DNA of 64,000 nt from CADEFX01 sp050260355 (GCA_050260355.1 JBLNBZ010000083.1:16485-80484); one strand, 5' to 3'; shown: positions 51,040 to 60,242, numbered from the stretch's first letter. Notes: generated by a model from the sequence alone, not told the origin. A program made the numbers and translations.

Positions 51040-53352
51040 TTACGTTGCAATCTGATTGCCGATCGGCAGCCGGCGGATGCGCTTGCCGGTTGCCGCGAAG
51101 ATGGCATTGCACAGCGCCGGCGCGAACGGCGGCACACCAGGCTCACCCACACCCGACGCCGGCACATCGATGCCGTGCTCGACGATATGCACGCGCGTGT
51201 CGAGCGGCGACTCGTCGATGCGAGCGACCTGATAGTCGTGGAAGTTGCTCTGCTCGACGCGCCCCTCCTTGAAGGTGATCTCGCCGTACTTCGCCAGTGA
51301 CAGGCCCATCACCGCTGCACCCTCGATCTGCGACCGCACGCGCTCGGGATGAACGCAGAAGCCGCAGTCGATCGCCGTATCGACGCGCGGGATGGTGAAC
51401 TTGCCCTTCTCGTCGACCGCCACCTCCACCACCGTCGCAATGTAGCTGACGAAGCTGCGATGCGCGGCGATGCCGAGCCCTCGCCCTTTGGGAAGCTGCC
51501 TGCCCCAGCCGGCCTTCTCGGCCACCAGCTCGGCAACGTTGCGCAGGCGACCCGTGTCGATTGGATATGTCTCGAACGGCTCGCCGTAATCCCAGAGCGG
51601 GGTCGTGACCGATTTACGCGGGTCCACGATCCGCGCCGGGCCGATCATCTCCAGCAGGAAGTCCTTCTGATCGCGCCCGAGGTGATGTGCCAGCTCGGCA
51701 ATGAAGGACTGGATGGACCAGGCATGGGCCACGTTGTTGACGGAGCGGAACCACCCGACCCGCACGTGACTTTGCGCCTCGCCGCTCTCCATGCGCATGT
51801 TGGCAACGTTGAACGGCGTGTCGACCCATCCCATGCCCAACTCGATGTCGCCCGGATGACCAGTGTCCGCGGCGAAGTTGGCCATGAAGCTCGGCGCCGC
51901 GCTGCGATGCCGCCACGCGATCACTTTGTTGCCCGCATCGAGACCGGCGTCGAAATGGTCCACCGTCACCGTATGGTAGAAGCCGTGCCGGATGTCGTCC
52001 TCACGGGTCCACACCACCTTGACCGGCGCACCGCCCATCTCCTTGGACAACAGCGCGGCCTCGATCGTAAAGTCGCACTTGGATTTGCGGCCGAAGCCAC
52101 CACCAAGCAGCGTCGTGTGGAGCGTCATCTCCTCGGGCTTGATGCCGAGTGCTGCTGCAATGTCGTCGCGGGCCCCGCCCGGGCTTTGCACCGGAGCCCA
52201 CACTTCCCATTTGCCGCCGCTCATTCGTGCGGTGGCCGCCGGCGGCTCCATGGTCGCATGCGCGATGTGCGGCGCGTAGTATTCGGCCGAGATCACCTTT
52301 GCTGCCGAGGCCAACGCCTTGTCGGCGTCGCCTTCGTTGCGCTCGATCTTGCCGGGTTTCTTGACGGATTCTTCGAGCCGCGCCTTGTAGGACGTGGAAT
52401 CATACACCTTGTTGGGTCCGTCATCCCACGTGATCTTCAACGCATCGCGGCCTTTCATCGCCACCCACGTGTTCTTGGCGATCACCGCAACGCCGCCGAG
52501 CGGAGCGAACTTCGCCGGCGCCGGCTTGCCGGACAGCGTCACGATCTTCTCCACGCCGGGGATCTTCATGGCCTCGCCGGTGTCGACCGAGGCGACCTTC
52601 CCGCCAACCACCGGGGGTCTCGCAATAACGGCGAACTTCATGCCCGGAAGCACGACGTCTTGGCCGTACGTCGCCTTGCCCGTCGTGATATCGACGAGGT
52701 CGGTGATGCGCACCGTGCCCTTGCCGATGTACCGGAAGGCAGCGGGCTCCTTGAGCTTGATCTGATCCGCAGCTGGAGTCGGCAGCGCGGCGGCATCGGC
52801 GGCAAGCTCGCCATAACCGAGCTTTCTGCCGGTCGGCCGGTGAACCACCTCGTGCAGCTCCGCGCGCACCTCGCTCACGTCGACGCCCCACTTCTTCGCC
52901 GCGGCCGTCTCCAGCATCTGCCGGGCCGCCGCACCGCAGCGGCGCATGGGCTGAATGAAGTGGCGGACGCTGCGCGAGCCGTCCGTATCCTGGTTGCCGT
53001 AGGTCTTCTCGTCACCCGGCGACTGCACCACGCGAACGCGCGACCAGTCCGCATCGAGCTCGTCGGCAACGATCATCGGCAGCGCGGTACGCGCCGCACC
53101 GTTTCCCATCTCGGCGCGATGAGCAACGATGCTGACGATACCGTCATTGCCGATCGCGACGAAGATCTTGGGATCGCTGACGACGCCGTTCGGCATGGAC
53201 GTGGCGCCGGTCGGATAATCACCATAGGCCCGCCGCACGGCGGGAAACTGAGCCGCGAGCACGAGCCCTCCCGTGGCGACCACGCCCTTGAGCAGGTTTC
53301 TGCGGCTGACATTGATGATCGAGATTCGAGCATGCGTGCTGAGATCGGTCAT
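51040..53352 (-). CDS. Molybdopterin-binding large subunit, isoquinoline 1-oxidoreductase-like (IorB type)
   Basis: 770 residues from the ATG at 53352. A twin-arginine signal, SRRNLLKGVVATGGLVLAAQ, indicates Tat export of the folded cofactor-bearing enzyme. The xanthine dehydrogenase family core has the aldehyde oxidase a/b hammerhead domain (about 200-310: RITDLVDITTGKATYGQDVV) and the Moco-binding motifs HTTLLGGGFGRKSKCDF and SGVGEPGVPPFAPALCNAIF with the catalytic Glu. No FAD subunit is nearby, as is usual for the IorAB type, in which electrons leave to a respiratory acceptor. The substrate may be an N-heterocycle or an aldehyde; unproven. Confidence 0.9.
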   Translation of the reverse strand: MTDLSTHARISIINVSRRNLLKGVVATGGLVLAAQFPAVRRAYGDYPTGATSMPNGVVSDPKIFVAIGNDGIVSIVAHRAEMGNGAARTALPMIVADELDADWSRVRVVQSPGDEKTYGNQDTDGSRSVRHFIQPMRRCGAAARQMLETAAAKKWGVDVSEVRAELHEVVHRPTGRKLGYGELAADAAALPTPAADQIKLKEPAAFRYIGKGTVRITDLVDITTGKATYGQDVVLPGMKFAVIARPPVVGGKVASVDTGEAMKIPGVEKIVTLSGKPAPAKFAPLGGVAVIAKNTWVAMKGRDALKITWDDGPNKVYDSTSYKARLEESVKKPGKIERNEGDADKALASAAKVISAEYYAPHIAHATMEPPAATARMSGGKWEVWAPVQSPGGARDDIAAALGIKPEEMTLHTTLLGGGFGRKSKCDFTIEAALLSKEMGGAPVKVVWTREDDIRHGFYHTVTVDHFDAGLDAGNKVIAWRHRSAAPSFMANFAADTGHPGDIELGMGWVDTPFNVANMRMESGEAQSHVRVGWFRSVNNVAHAWSIQSFIAELAHHLGRDQKDFLLEMIGPARIVDPRKSVTTPLWDYGEPFETYPIDTGRLRNVAELVAEKAGWGRQLPKGRGLGIAAHRSFVSYIATVVEVAVDEKGKFTIPRVDTAIDCGFCVHPERVRSQIEGAAVMGLSLAKYGEITFKEGRVEQSNFHDYQVARIDESPLDTRVHIVEHGIDVPASGVGEPGVPPFAPALCNAIFAATGKRIRRLPIGNQIAT

Positions 53353-53353
53353 G

Positions 53354-53806
53354 TCACGCCCCCTTTGCGGCGGCGCGAATGGCCGCGTGAATACGCTGAT
53401 AGCAGCCGCAGCGGCAGATATTGCCCACCATGGCGCTGGTGATCTCGGCATCGGTGGGCGCCGGCTTCTTCGCCAGCAGCGCCGCCGCCTGCATGATCTG
53501 GCCGGTCTGGCAGTAGCCGCATTGAGGCACGCCGACATCGCGCCAAGCGATCTGGACAGGATGCTCGCCCTTCGGATGCAGCCCCTCGATGGTGGTGACG
53601 GCTTTGCCGGCGACGGCCGACATCGGCGTGCTGCACGAGCGCACCGCCTCGCCGTCGAGATGCACGGTGCAGTTGCCGCAGAGGGCTGCACCACATCCGA
53701 ACTTGGTGCCGGTCAGGCCGAGCTCATCGCGCAAATACCAAAGGAGCGGCATCGACGTATCGCCGTCGTATGACCGCTCCTGCCCATTCACACGCACGTT
53801 GACCAT
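53354..53806 (-). CDS. [2Fe-2S] small subunit of the molybdenum hydroxylase (IorA type)
   Basis: 150 residues from the ATG at 53806, which follows a perfect AGAGGAGGAAA. The plant-type ferredoxin domain has FGCGAALCGNCTVHLDGEAV (cysteines of cluster II) and the C-terminal helical domain has PQCGYCQTGQIM and NICRCGCYQRIH (cluster I). It passes electrons from the molybdenum centre. The stop is one base away from the large-subunit start, so they are translated together. It has no signal peptide and must be co-exported with the Tat-carrying large subunit. Confidence 0.93.
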   Translation of the reverse strand: MVNVRVNGQERSYDGDTSMPLLWYLRDELGLTGTKFGCGAALCGNCTVHLDGEAVRSCSTPMSAVAGKAVTTIEGLHPKGEHPVQIAWRDVGVPQCGYCQTGQIMQAAALLAKKPAPTDAEITSAMVGNICRCGCYQRIHAAIRAAAKGA

Positions 53807-54220
53807 GGTTTCCTCCTCTTTGGTCCGTCTACGTCTGAATTGCGCTTCTTGTTGATGCCGACGCAGCAAAGTGATTGCCTCCGATAGCGAAGGCGCGGCC
53901 ACCCGCCCCTTTCAGCGAGCGGGATCAGCGCGGCAACGCGGGTCAAGCCCGCGCATCGCGCATCTCGAACTTTCGTCGGTAACCGCCAGCTTAGCTGTCG
54001 CTCAGGCGCTCGTATGGCGCTCACGCTTCACAAGCCCGTGAGCCGTTTGCCGGGCCTATCATCATGGATGCTTACCGCATTGGCCCGAAAGGATTCTTGC
54101 CTCGGCGCCCGACGCTTGCTAAGGCCCAAGTTGGGCTTGCGGCCGCGTGGGCCCGGCTGTGGCAGCCAGCACAGCATCATCTCGCAAACACGGCGATTGG
54201 CGGCCGGCACCCGGGGTCCA
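53807..54220. other. Divergent intergenic region between the hydroxylase and the ABC importer
   Basis: About 410 bases with a continuing plus-strand frame from 54014 that shows no family features before the ATG at 54221. Both operons must be controlled from here. No palindrome or promoter pair of good quality was recognised. Confidence 0.35.
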
Positions 54221-54970
54221 ATGCGGCAGCGACAGTGGCTCCTCTATCTCGGCTCCCTCGCTGCCGGCTTGCTCGCCTGGGATTTCGTCGCCCGCAGCTT
54301 CTCGACCTTCATTCTTGCTCCGCCGTCCCTGGTCGCCGTGCGTCTCGGCGAAGGAATTGCCTCGCTGCAATTGCCCCGCCTGCTCGCCCAGTCGCTCGGC
54401 CACATGATGCTGGGCTTCGTGCTGGCTGCGATGGTTGCCGTGCCTTTGGGCCTGCTGATGGGACGCAGCAAGGCGATGCACGACATGCTCGAGCCGATCG
54501 TCAATGCCATTTTCGCCATTCCCATCGTGGCCTTCACGCCGTTCATCATCATCTGGTTCGGCCTCTACTTCGAGGCGCGTGTTGCTCTCGTCTTTCTCAT
54601 GTGCGTATTCGATATGCTGCTCATCGTGGCAGCCGGCGCGCGCGACGTGGACCGCAATCTGCTGGACGTCGGCCGCTCGTTTGCAGCAGGACCCTGGCAG
54701 CGGATGCGGCTCGTCCTCCTGCCGGCGAGCCTGCCGTTCCTCTTTACGGCTTTGCGCATCGGCCTTGTCCGCGCCGTCAACGGCATGATCACCGCGGAGC
54801 TGTTTCTCGCCGCCGTCGGGCTCGGCGCCTACATGAAGGCGGCTTCGAACCGGTTCGACAGCGCCGCGGTCCTGGCCGTCATCGTCATCCTCTGCCTGAC
54901 CGGGCTCGCGCTGCAGGAGTCCGTGAAGTGGCTCGAGGCGCGGCTGCTGCCGTGGCATGTGAGGCGCTGA
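54221..54970 (+). CDS. ABC importer permease 1 (NitT/TauT type)
   Basis: 250-residue inner-membrane protein from the ATG at 54221; the longer frame to 54014 has no signal. Six spans, with the EAA-loop around RNLLDVGRSFAAGPWQRMRL. PIVAFTPFIIIWFGLYFEAR is the family signature of the SsuC/TauC/NrtB group. Followed after one base by the second permease gene. Confidence 0.88.
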   Translation: MRQRQWLLYLGSLAAGLLAWDFVARSFSTFILAPPSLVAVRLGEGIASLQLPRLLAQSLGHMMLGFVLAAMVAVPLGLLMGRSKAMHDMLEPIVNAIFAIPIVAFTPFIIIWFGLYFEARVALVFLMCVFDMLLIVAAGARDVDRNLLDVGRSFAAGPWQRMRLVLLPASLPFLFTALRIGLVRAVNGMITAELFLAAVGLGAYMKAASNRFDSAAVLAVIVILCLTGLALQESVKWLEARLLPWHVRR

Positions 54971-54971
54971 C

Positions 54972-55733
54972 ATGACGCTGCGCGACACATGGCTGCTCCG
55001 CGCCCTCGGCATCACCTTGGCTCTGGTCTTGTGGGAGGTCGGCGGGCGATGGCTGGGCGATGCGTTGTTCGCGCCGCCGTCCAAGGCCCTGCCGGAGTTG
55101 TGGTCCATGCTCCTCGACGGCAGCATGCTGCTCGAGCTCGGCCGGTCGTTGCGGCAGATGGCGGTGGGCTTCGGCCTGGCGTGCCTGATCGGCATGCCGC
55201 TCGGCGTCGCCATGGGGCGCTCCAGGATCGCCGATGTGATCTTTCATCCCTGGGTCAGCATGCTGGTTGTCATCTCGGCGGCCGCGCTCGTGCCCCTGTT
55301 CATTGTCACGATCGGCACCGGCTTCGCCTTCCGCGTCGCCATCGTCTTCATGGCGTCGGCCTGGTACATCACGCTGACCGCCTATCACGGGGCGCGCGGC
55401 GTGCCGCCTCGCTTCACCGATGTCGCCAAATCATTCGGCGCATCGCGCCTGAAGACCTTCTCCGCGGTCCTGCTGCCCGCCATCTTCCCTTATCTCATCA
55501 CTGGAGCGCGTATCGGCCTGGTGCATGCGATCCGCGCCATGGTGGTCGCCGAGATGTTCGTCATCACCGGCTTCGGCCAGTTGATCCACCAGACCGGGCT
55601 CGACGTCTCGACCGCGCCCCTGCTGGCGCTTCTCATCACACTGATGATCGTCAGCCTCGTATTCAATGGAGCTCTGAAGGCCGTCGGCCGCATCATTGCT
55701 CCGTGGTATGAGAGCAGAACGGCAACGATCTAA
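54972..55733 (+). CDS. ABC importer permease 2 (NitT/TauT type)
   Basis: 253 residues, six spans. AALVPLFIVTIGTGFAFRVA takes the place of the conserved P-x-x-x-x-W-F-G motif, and FTDVAKSFGASRLKTFSAVL is the EAA loop that contacts the ATPase. RIGLVHAIRAMVVAEMFVIT corresponds to the next span. Two different permeases suggest a heterodimeric membrane part, as in ThiX-type and pyrimidine importers. Confidence 0.88.
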   Translation: MTLRDTWLLRALGITLALVLWEVGGRWLGDALFAPPSKALPELWSMLLDGSMLLELGRSLRQMAVGFGLACLIGMPLGVAMGRSRIADVIFHPWVSMLVVISAAALVPLFIVTIGTGFAFRVAIVFMASAWYITLTAYHGARGVPPRFTDVAKSFGASRLKTFSAVLLPAIFPYLITGARIGLVHAIRAMVVAEMFVITGFGQLIHQTGLDVSTAPLLALLITLMIVSLVFNGALKAVGRIIAPWYESRTATI

Positions 55734-55758
55734 AAATGCAACATCGGAGGAAACGACA

Positions 55759-56805
55759 ATGCATAGGGCTTCCGGCGACGGGCTGACACGGCGGAGTCTT
55801 CTGGCGGCCGGCGCCGGACTGGCGCTCGGCGGGGCGCGCATGCCCCTCGCGCTCGCGCAAGCCGGCCGGTCGCTCAAAGTGAACGTTGCCGGATTTTCGC
55901 TCGGCATTCATATCCCGGCGATCTCGGCCCTGCGTGAGGGCATTGCCGCAGTGCCCGGCTATGCGCCCTGCGAGGTCATCCGCATCGACAAGCTTCCCAT
56001 GATCACGCAGTCGGTCCTCGGCGGCAGCAGCGAGATTGCCGATGGCGACGTCGTGACCACGCTGAAAGCCGCGGAGGCCGGCGCCGACATCAAGATCATA
56101 GGCCTCGCGTTCAACAGCACGAGCCTCATCTTCGTGGCGAACGGCAAGCGGGTGAAGAAGCTCGAGGACCTGCAGGAGCCGGGCCGGGTTGTCGCCGTCA
56201 ACAGCATTGGCGACTTCACGCACGTCATGCTGATCGGTCCGCTGCTCAAACGAGGCGTCGACCTGTCCAAGATCACGATCACCGAGATTGGCGGCTCAGG
56301 CAATCGCATGCGCGCGTTGATCGCCGGCAAGGTGGACGCGGTTCCGATCCACGTCGATCAGGCGGCAAGCGTGCAGAAGGAGGGCGATTTCCCGATCCTG
56401 CTGCGCCCATGGTCGGAATACAAAGCCTGGTTCGGCGAGGTGTTCTTCACAACCGGAGCGTGGCTGCAGAAGCCCGAGAACCGCAAGGCTGCGGTCGACC
56501 TGATGCGCGCGACGCTCGTGGCTTTCCGCAAGGCCGACACCGATTTCGCTTGGTACGCCGGCCAGTATCGCAAGCACGCCACGGTCAAGGACGCCGCCAA
56601 GGAGAGCGACGACACGATCCGCTCGGCCTGGACCACGCTGAAGGACGAGGTCAAGGCGTGGCCCCCGTCCATGGACACGCTGACGCCGGAGAACTTCCAG
56701 GAGCTGATGCCGGTCTACAAGGCCGCCGGCGCGCTCAACGGCTCGCTCGACATGCGAAAGGTCGTCGACCGGTCCATACTGGAAGAAGCCCTCAAGGGGC
56801 TCTGA
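55759..56805 (+). CDS. ABC importer substrate-binding protein (NMT1/ThiY-like), Tat signal
   Basis: 348 residues from the ATG at 55759 (GGAGG upstream). The N-terminus LTRRSLLAAGAGLALGGARM is a twin-arginine signal. The mature part resembles NMT1/NitT-TauT binding proteins: LPMITQSVLGGSSEIADGDV, VVAVNSIGDFTHVMLIGPLL, GSGNRMRALIAGKVDAVPIH and a helical C-terminal region ending with DMRKVVDRSILEEALKGL. The ligand is unknown; nitrate, taurine, pyrimidine precursors and carboxylates are all used within the family. Confidence 0.86.
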   Translation: MHRASGDGLTRRSLLAAGAGLALGGARMPLALAQAGRSLKVNVAGFSLGIHIPAISALREGIAAVPGYAPCEVIRIDKLPMITQSVLGGSSEIADGDVVTTLKAAEAGADIKIIGLAFNSTSLIFVANGKRVKKLEDLQEPGRVVAVNSIGDFTHVMLIGPLLKRGVDLSKITITEIGGSGNRMRALIAGKVDAVPIHVDQAASVQKEGDFPILLRPWSEYKAWFGEVFFTTGAWLQKPENRKAAVDLMRATLVAFRKADTDFAWYAGQYRKHATVKDAAKESDDTIRSAWTTLKDEVKAWPPSMDTLTPENFQELMPVYKAAGALNGSLDMRKVVDRSILEEALKGL

Positions 56806-56808
56806 GCA

Positions 56809-57600
56809 ATGGCGCCATCGAAGCTCGTTGTCGAGAACGTCACCAAGACGTTCCTCGGCAACGATGGCCGGCCCGTGCCCGTGCTCACCGGACACTCGAT
56901 GTCCGTCGCGGAGCGCGAGTTTCTGGCGCTGCTCGGCCCGTCGGGCTGCGGAAAATCGACCCTGCTCAGGATCATCAACGGGCTCACGGCAGCCGATAGC
57001 GGCAGGGTGCTGCTGAACGGCGAGGATATCACCGGGCGCCCTGGCCCCGGACGCGGCATGGTCTTCCAGACCTTCGACCTGTTTCCGTGGCGAACGGCCC
57101 TCGGCAATGTCGAGTTCGGCCTCGAGGTGCAGGGCATGCCTGCAGCCGAACGGCGAGAGCGGGCGCGGCGCCACCTCGCCCGCGTGGGCCTCGCAAGTTT
57201 CGAGCAGGCGTACCCGCACCAGCTCTCCGGCGGCATGCAGCAGCGCGTGGGCATAGCCCGCGCCTTTGCGATCGACCCGGAGGTTCTGCTGATGGACGAG
57301 CCCTTCGGGGCCCTCGACGTGCAGACTCGCGACGTGATGCAGAGCGAGCTGCTCGAGATCCTGGACCAGGATCCGAAAACCGTTCTCTTTGTCACCCATG
57401 GCATCGAGGAAGCCCTGTACCTCGCCGACCGCATCCTCGTATTCAGTCCACGCCCCGCCCGTGTCTTGCGCGAGATCACGGTGCCGTTTCCGCGCCCGCG
57501 CAGGGAGGAGATCAAGACCGATCCCGCCTTCCTCCAGTTGCGCCGCGAGATCTGGGATATCCTCAAGCACGGCAACGCAATTTCTGCCGCTGCGACCTGA
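56809..57600 (+). CDS. ABC importer ATPase (SsuB/TauB/NrtD type)
   Basis: 263 residues. Walker A LLGPSGCGKSTLLRIINGLT, Q-loop GMVFQTFDLFPWRTALGNVE, signature LSGGMQQRVGIARAFAIDPE, Walker B VLLMDEPFGALD and H-loop FVTHGIEEALYLADRILVFS are intact. It begins three bases after the binding-protein stop and completes the transporter (two permeases, binding protein, ATPase). Confidence 0.95.
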   Translation: MAPSKLVVENVTKTFLGNDGRPVPVLTGHSMSVAEREFLALLGPSGCGKSTLLRIINGLTAADSGRVLLNGEDITGRPGPGRGMVFQTFDLFPWRTALGNVEFGLEVQGMPAAERRERARRHLARVGLASFEQAYPHQLSGGMQQRVGIARAFAIDPEVLLMDEPFGALDVQTRDVMQSELLEILDQDPKTVLFVTHGIEEALYLADRILVFSPRPARVLREITVPFPRPRREEIKTDPAFLQLRREIWDILKHGNAISAAAT

Positions 57601-57846
57601 GCCTCGCCATCCAGTCGAGGGGGGAGCCCCGCCCGGTTGGGAACCCGCCCGCCCCGGATCGGGAACCTTCCGTGCTTCGATTCACGCTGGGTTCACGACG
57701 CTGAGGGAGGCTTTGGACGTACTGCTCGCTAAGGCACCTTCGCTCATGACCCGCCTCGACACACGTTGCCGAGGCCCCCTGTTGTCCCGGGAGGAAAGCT
57801 GCGGCCCGGGCCGACCAACGAGAAAACCAATTGGGGGAGCAGATCG
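57601..57846. other. Leader region after the ABC operon
   Basis: First part of the 380-base gap before the regulator-like gene. No family-type coding. A GGGAACC sequence at 57659-57665 and a related GGTTC in GGGTTCACG lie about 25 bases apart. No T-run terminator was found. Confidence 0.3.
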
Positions 57847-58041
57847 ATGCCGGACGGGCAGTCGGACTGAGGCAAGCGGCAACTCGGGCTGTTGCCGCAA
57901 GCTCTGGTTGGCGGAGGGCCGACGGCTCTCGAGCTGACCTTCGACGACGGGATCAGGGAGCCCATCAAGATCGAGAGCCACCATGCACCTGAGCGGACAA
58001 CCGAAGGATCGGTTCCAAACCGATTTGCGAGCGCACCGTGA
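57847..58041 (+). other. TGA-interrupted small frame with a hairpin after the stop
   Basis: ATG 57847 (GGGGGAG upstream) reads MPDGQSD and then TGA (57868-57870). The same frame continues for 56 more codons with a protein-like sequence (LELTFDDGIREPIKIESHH) to TGA at 58039. Five bases after the first stop GCGGCAAC (57876-57883) pairs with GTTGCCGC (57891-57898) around a 7-base loop. It could be a short leader peptide plus attenuator-type hairpin, a decayed gene or chance. The second part overlaps the next gene in another frame. Confidence 0.25.
57876..57898 (+). promoter_or_regulatory. Perfect 8-bp hairpin in the leader of the regulator-like gene
   Basis: GCGGCAAC and GTTGCCGC separated by TCGGGCT. 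No U-run follows, so it is not a standard terminator. It lies about 85 bases ahead of the ATG at 57983 and could affect translation or bind a regulator. Confidence 0.3.
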
Positions 58042-58804
58042 AGCTTTCTCGCTGAGTGACGCGGACTATGCCGAGCGTGTGCTGAGAGTCTCCTTGAACA
58101 CTTACAAGAAGTGCGTGCAGCCGAACGGCAAGGCTTCGCTGAGCCTCAAACGGCACACGCTCATCAACATCTTCGGAAATGCCGGTCTCAATCCGAAGGA
58201 TTACGGCCTGAGCGTGACCCTTCCGTGCCAGGGCTCGCAATTCGGCGGCTATCTGAAACGAGATTATCAGCTCCTGTGCGGGCGCTTCTTTCTCTATCGG
58301 CGCTCGTTTCTGACCGGCCGCAACATCACCCGCGGCATCCTCGAGATCTACGCCAATGACCTGAAAGAGTGCCTGTCGTTCCAGGAGTTCCAGCGCTACG
58401 TCTCCGATGCCGGCATCCCCGATGAGATGCACTACACCGGAGACATTTACATGAACCAGGAGCGCAGCCTTCTGAGCCTTCCGGCCTATACCGAAGGACA
58501 AGTCAGACTGACCTTGCTGCACATGCCGCACAAGCCCGTGGGCAAGGAGAAGCTCAAGATGCGCGGAGCGCTCCTCACCTTCGGCATTCCGCAGGGATAC
58601 TGGCAGCCGACAGTGTCGTGCGTCTATATCGAGGGACCCATCGACGGCAGACACCCGGCGCCGCGGGATCTGTGCGGGACCATCCCTACCGGAACGCGCG
58701 AATTTGCGGCGCTCTCGGCTGAGCTCGTGCACGCCGAGGAGCGCGCCACGGTCATGACGCCCCTGATGTGGCGCAAGGCGCGCGACTTGGTTGCAGCCGA
58801 ATAG
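57983..58804 (+). CDS. Unrecognised protein, possibly an HTH-type regulator
   Basis: 273 residues with no signal peptide or membrane span. The first 70 residues look like a Cro/XRE-type helical DNA-binding unit: FQTDLRAHREAFSLSDADYA, ERVLRVSLNTYKKCVQPNGK and SLKRHTLINIFGNAGLNP. The rest (70-273) is a mixed alpha/beta domain with GGYLKRDYQLLCGRFFLYRR, QVRLTLLHMPHKPVGKEKLK and SCVYIEGPIDGRHPAPRDLC, which could be a ligand domain. Family not recognised. Its place between an importer operon and a catabolic operon, followed by a palindrome, suggests a local regulator; this is inference. Confidence 0.7.
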   Translation: MHLSGQPKDRFQTDLRAHREAFSLSDADYAERVLRVSLNTYKKCVQPNGKASLSLKRHTLINIFGNAGLNPKDYGLSVTLPCQGSQFGGYLKRDYQLLCGRFFLYRRSFLTGRNITRGILEIYANDLKECLSFQEFQRYVSDAGIPDEMHYTGDIYMNQERSLLSLPAYTEGQVRLTLLHMPHKPVGKEKLKMRGALLTFGIPQGYWQPTVSCVYIEGPIDGRHPAPRDLCGTIPTGTREFAALSAELVHAEERATVMTPLMWRKARDLVAAE

Positions 58805-58821
58805 ACTGCCGCCTTGCCTGG

Positions 58822-58848
58822 CATAGTGGCGCCCAGCGCGCCACTATG
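58822..58848. promoter_or_regulatory. 27-base palindrome, operator candidate
   Basis: CATAGTGGCGC (58822-58832) and GCGCCACTATG (58838-58848) are perfect 11-base inverted repeats with CCAGC between. It stands 17 bases after the regulator-like gene and 71 bases before the SHMT-like gene. Without a T-run it is better as a protein-binding site than as a terminator, but an RNA hairpin role is possible. Confidence 0.5.
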
Positions 58849-58919
58849 ATGGCGCTGCTCATGTGGTACAAAGCCACGATGATCCGCCATAGCCGCCAGA
58901 GCGAGGATACGACCGGCCG

Positions 58920-60242
58920 ATGCCGACCCTGCAGCGCCGCAAGTGGGTTCCGGAAACCTGCGAAAGCTACGTACAAACATTGGCCGAGGGCGTCGCACGA
59001 CAGGACGCAGACCTGATCGAGCGAGAGCTGGCGGCGCTGGTCGAGGAAAACCGCGCGATCCACGAGCGCGACTGCGTCAACCTCAATCCCGCGACCAACG
59101 TCATGAACCCGAAGGCCGAAGCGCTGCTGGCCTCGGGAATCGGCTCCCGGCCCTCGCTCGGCTATCCGGGCGAAAAGTATGAGATGGGCCTGGAGGCCAT
59201 CGAGAAGATCGAAGTGATGGCGACCGAGCTCGCCGCAGAGGTCTTCGATGCGCGCTTCGTGGAGATCCGCGTCGGATCGGGCGCACTGGCCAACCTGTAT
59301 GTCTTCATGGCTGTCGCCAAGCCGGGTGACGTCATTATCGCGCCGCCGCCGGCGATCGGCGGCCATATCACGCACCATCCCGCAGGCGCTGCCGGCTGGT
59401 ACGGCGTCAGCACCCATCCCGCTCCCGTCGATGCGCGCAACTATACCGTCGACGTCGAGGCCCTGCGCGCCGAGGCCCGCCGGCTCCGGCCCAAGCTGAT
59501 TAGCATTGGCGGCAGCCTCAACCTGTTCCCGCATCCGATCCGACAGATCCGCGAGATCGCGGACGAGGTCGGCGCCCTGGTGCTGTACGATGCCGCGCAC
59601 ATGTCCGGAATGATCGCCGGGCGCGCCTGGCAGCAGCCGCTGTGCGAAGGCGCTCATGTCATGACCATGAGCACCTACAAGAGCCTCGGCGGGCCGGCCT
59701 CGGGCCTCATACTCACCAACGAGGCGCAGCTTGCGGAGCGGCTCGATGCCATCGCCTACCCCGGTCTCACGGCCAATTTCGATGCCGCGAGGTCAGCGGC
59801 TCTGGCCATGACCCTGCTCGACTGGAAGGTGCATGGGCCTGCCTACGCGGCCGCCATGGCGGCTACGGCCAAGGCACTTGCCGAAGCCCTTGTCGCCCGC
59901 GGCGTCCCCGTGTTCGCCAAGGATCGCGGCCTCACCACCTCGCACCAGTTCGCGGTCGAGGCCGCCCCTTACGGCGGAGGTCAGCGCGCGGCTAGATTGC
60001 TGCGCCAGGCCAATATCCTGAGCTGTGGCATCGGCCTGCCAATCGCACCGGTCGAAGGAGATGCAAACGGGTTGCGCCTCGGCACGCCGGAGATCGTGCG
60101 TTGGGGCATGCAGCCTTCCGACATGCCGCAGCTTGCGACATTCATCGCGACTGCCCTGAAGGGGGAGCAGTCCGCCCGCTCGATCGCCGGCGAGGTCGCC
60201 GCCTTCCGGCGGCAATTCCAGTCGCTGCACTTCGTACGCTGA
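58920..60242 (+). CDS. SHMT-like PLP enzyme (serine/alpha-methylserine hydroxymethyltransferase family)
   Basis: 440 residues. Fold-type I PLP enzyme of the GlyA family. MNPKAEALLASGIGSRPSLG corresponds to the SHMT entry segment, VRVGSGALANLYVFMAVAKP-like sequence to the cofactor phosphate loop, YDAAHMSGMIAG to the Asp-x-x-His pair, and MSTYKSLGGPASGLI holds the PLP lysine. Canonical GlyA reads TTTHKTLRGPRGG there, so this is a paralogue with a modified active site and not the housekeeping enzyme. The next gene starts 8 bases later. Confidence 0.85.
   Translation: MPTLQRRKWVPETCESYVQTLAEGVARQDADLIERELAALVEENRAIHERDCVNLNPATNVMNPKAEALLASGIGSRPSLGYPGEKYEMGLEAIEKIEVMATELAAEVFDARFVEIRVGSGALANLYVFMAVAKPGDVIIAPPPAIGGHITHHPAGAAGWYGVSTHPAPVDARNYTVDVEALRAEARRLRPKLISIGGSLNLFPHPIRQIREIADEVGALVLYDAAHMSGMIAGRAWQQPLCEGAHVMTMSTYKSLGGPASGLILTNEAQLAERLDAIAYPGLTANFDAARSAALAMTLLDWKVHGPAYAAAMAATAKALAEALVARGVPVFAKDRGLTTSHQFAVEAAPYGGGQRAARLLRQANILSCGIGLPIAPVEGDANGLRLGTPEIVRWGMQPSDMPQLATFIATALKGEQSARSIAGEVAAFRRQFQSLHFVR

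Noticed and set aside
51349..53442. 697-codon plus-strand frame
   Set aside because: Antisense of the molybdenum hydroxylase gene, which has complete family motifs.
57868..57898. TGA followed by a hairpin as a selenocysteine insertion site
   Set aside because: The upstream peptide is only seven residues, the continuing frame has no redox-protein family and overlaps another gene; a leader element is simpler.
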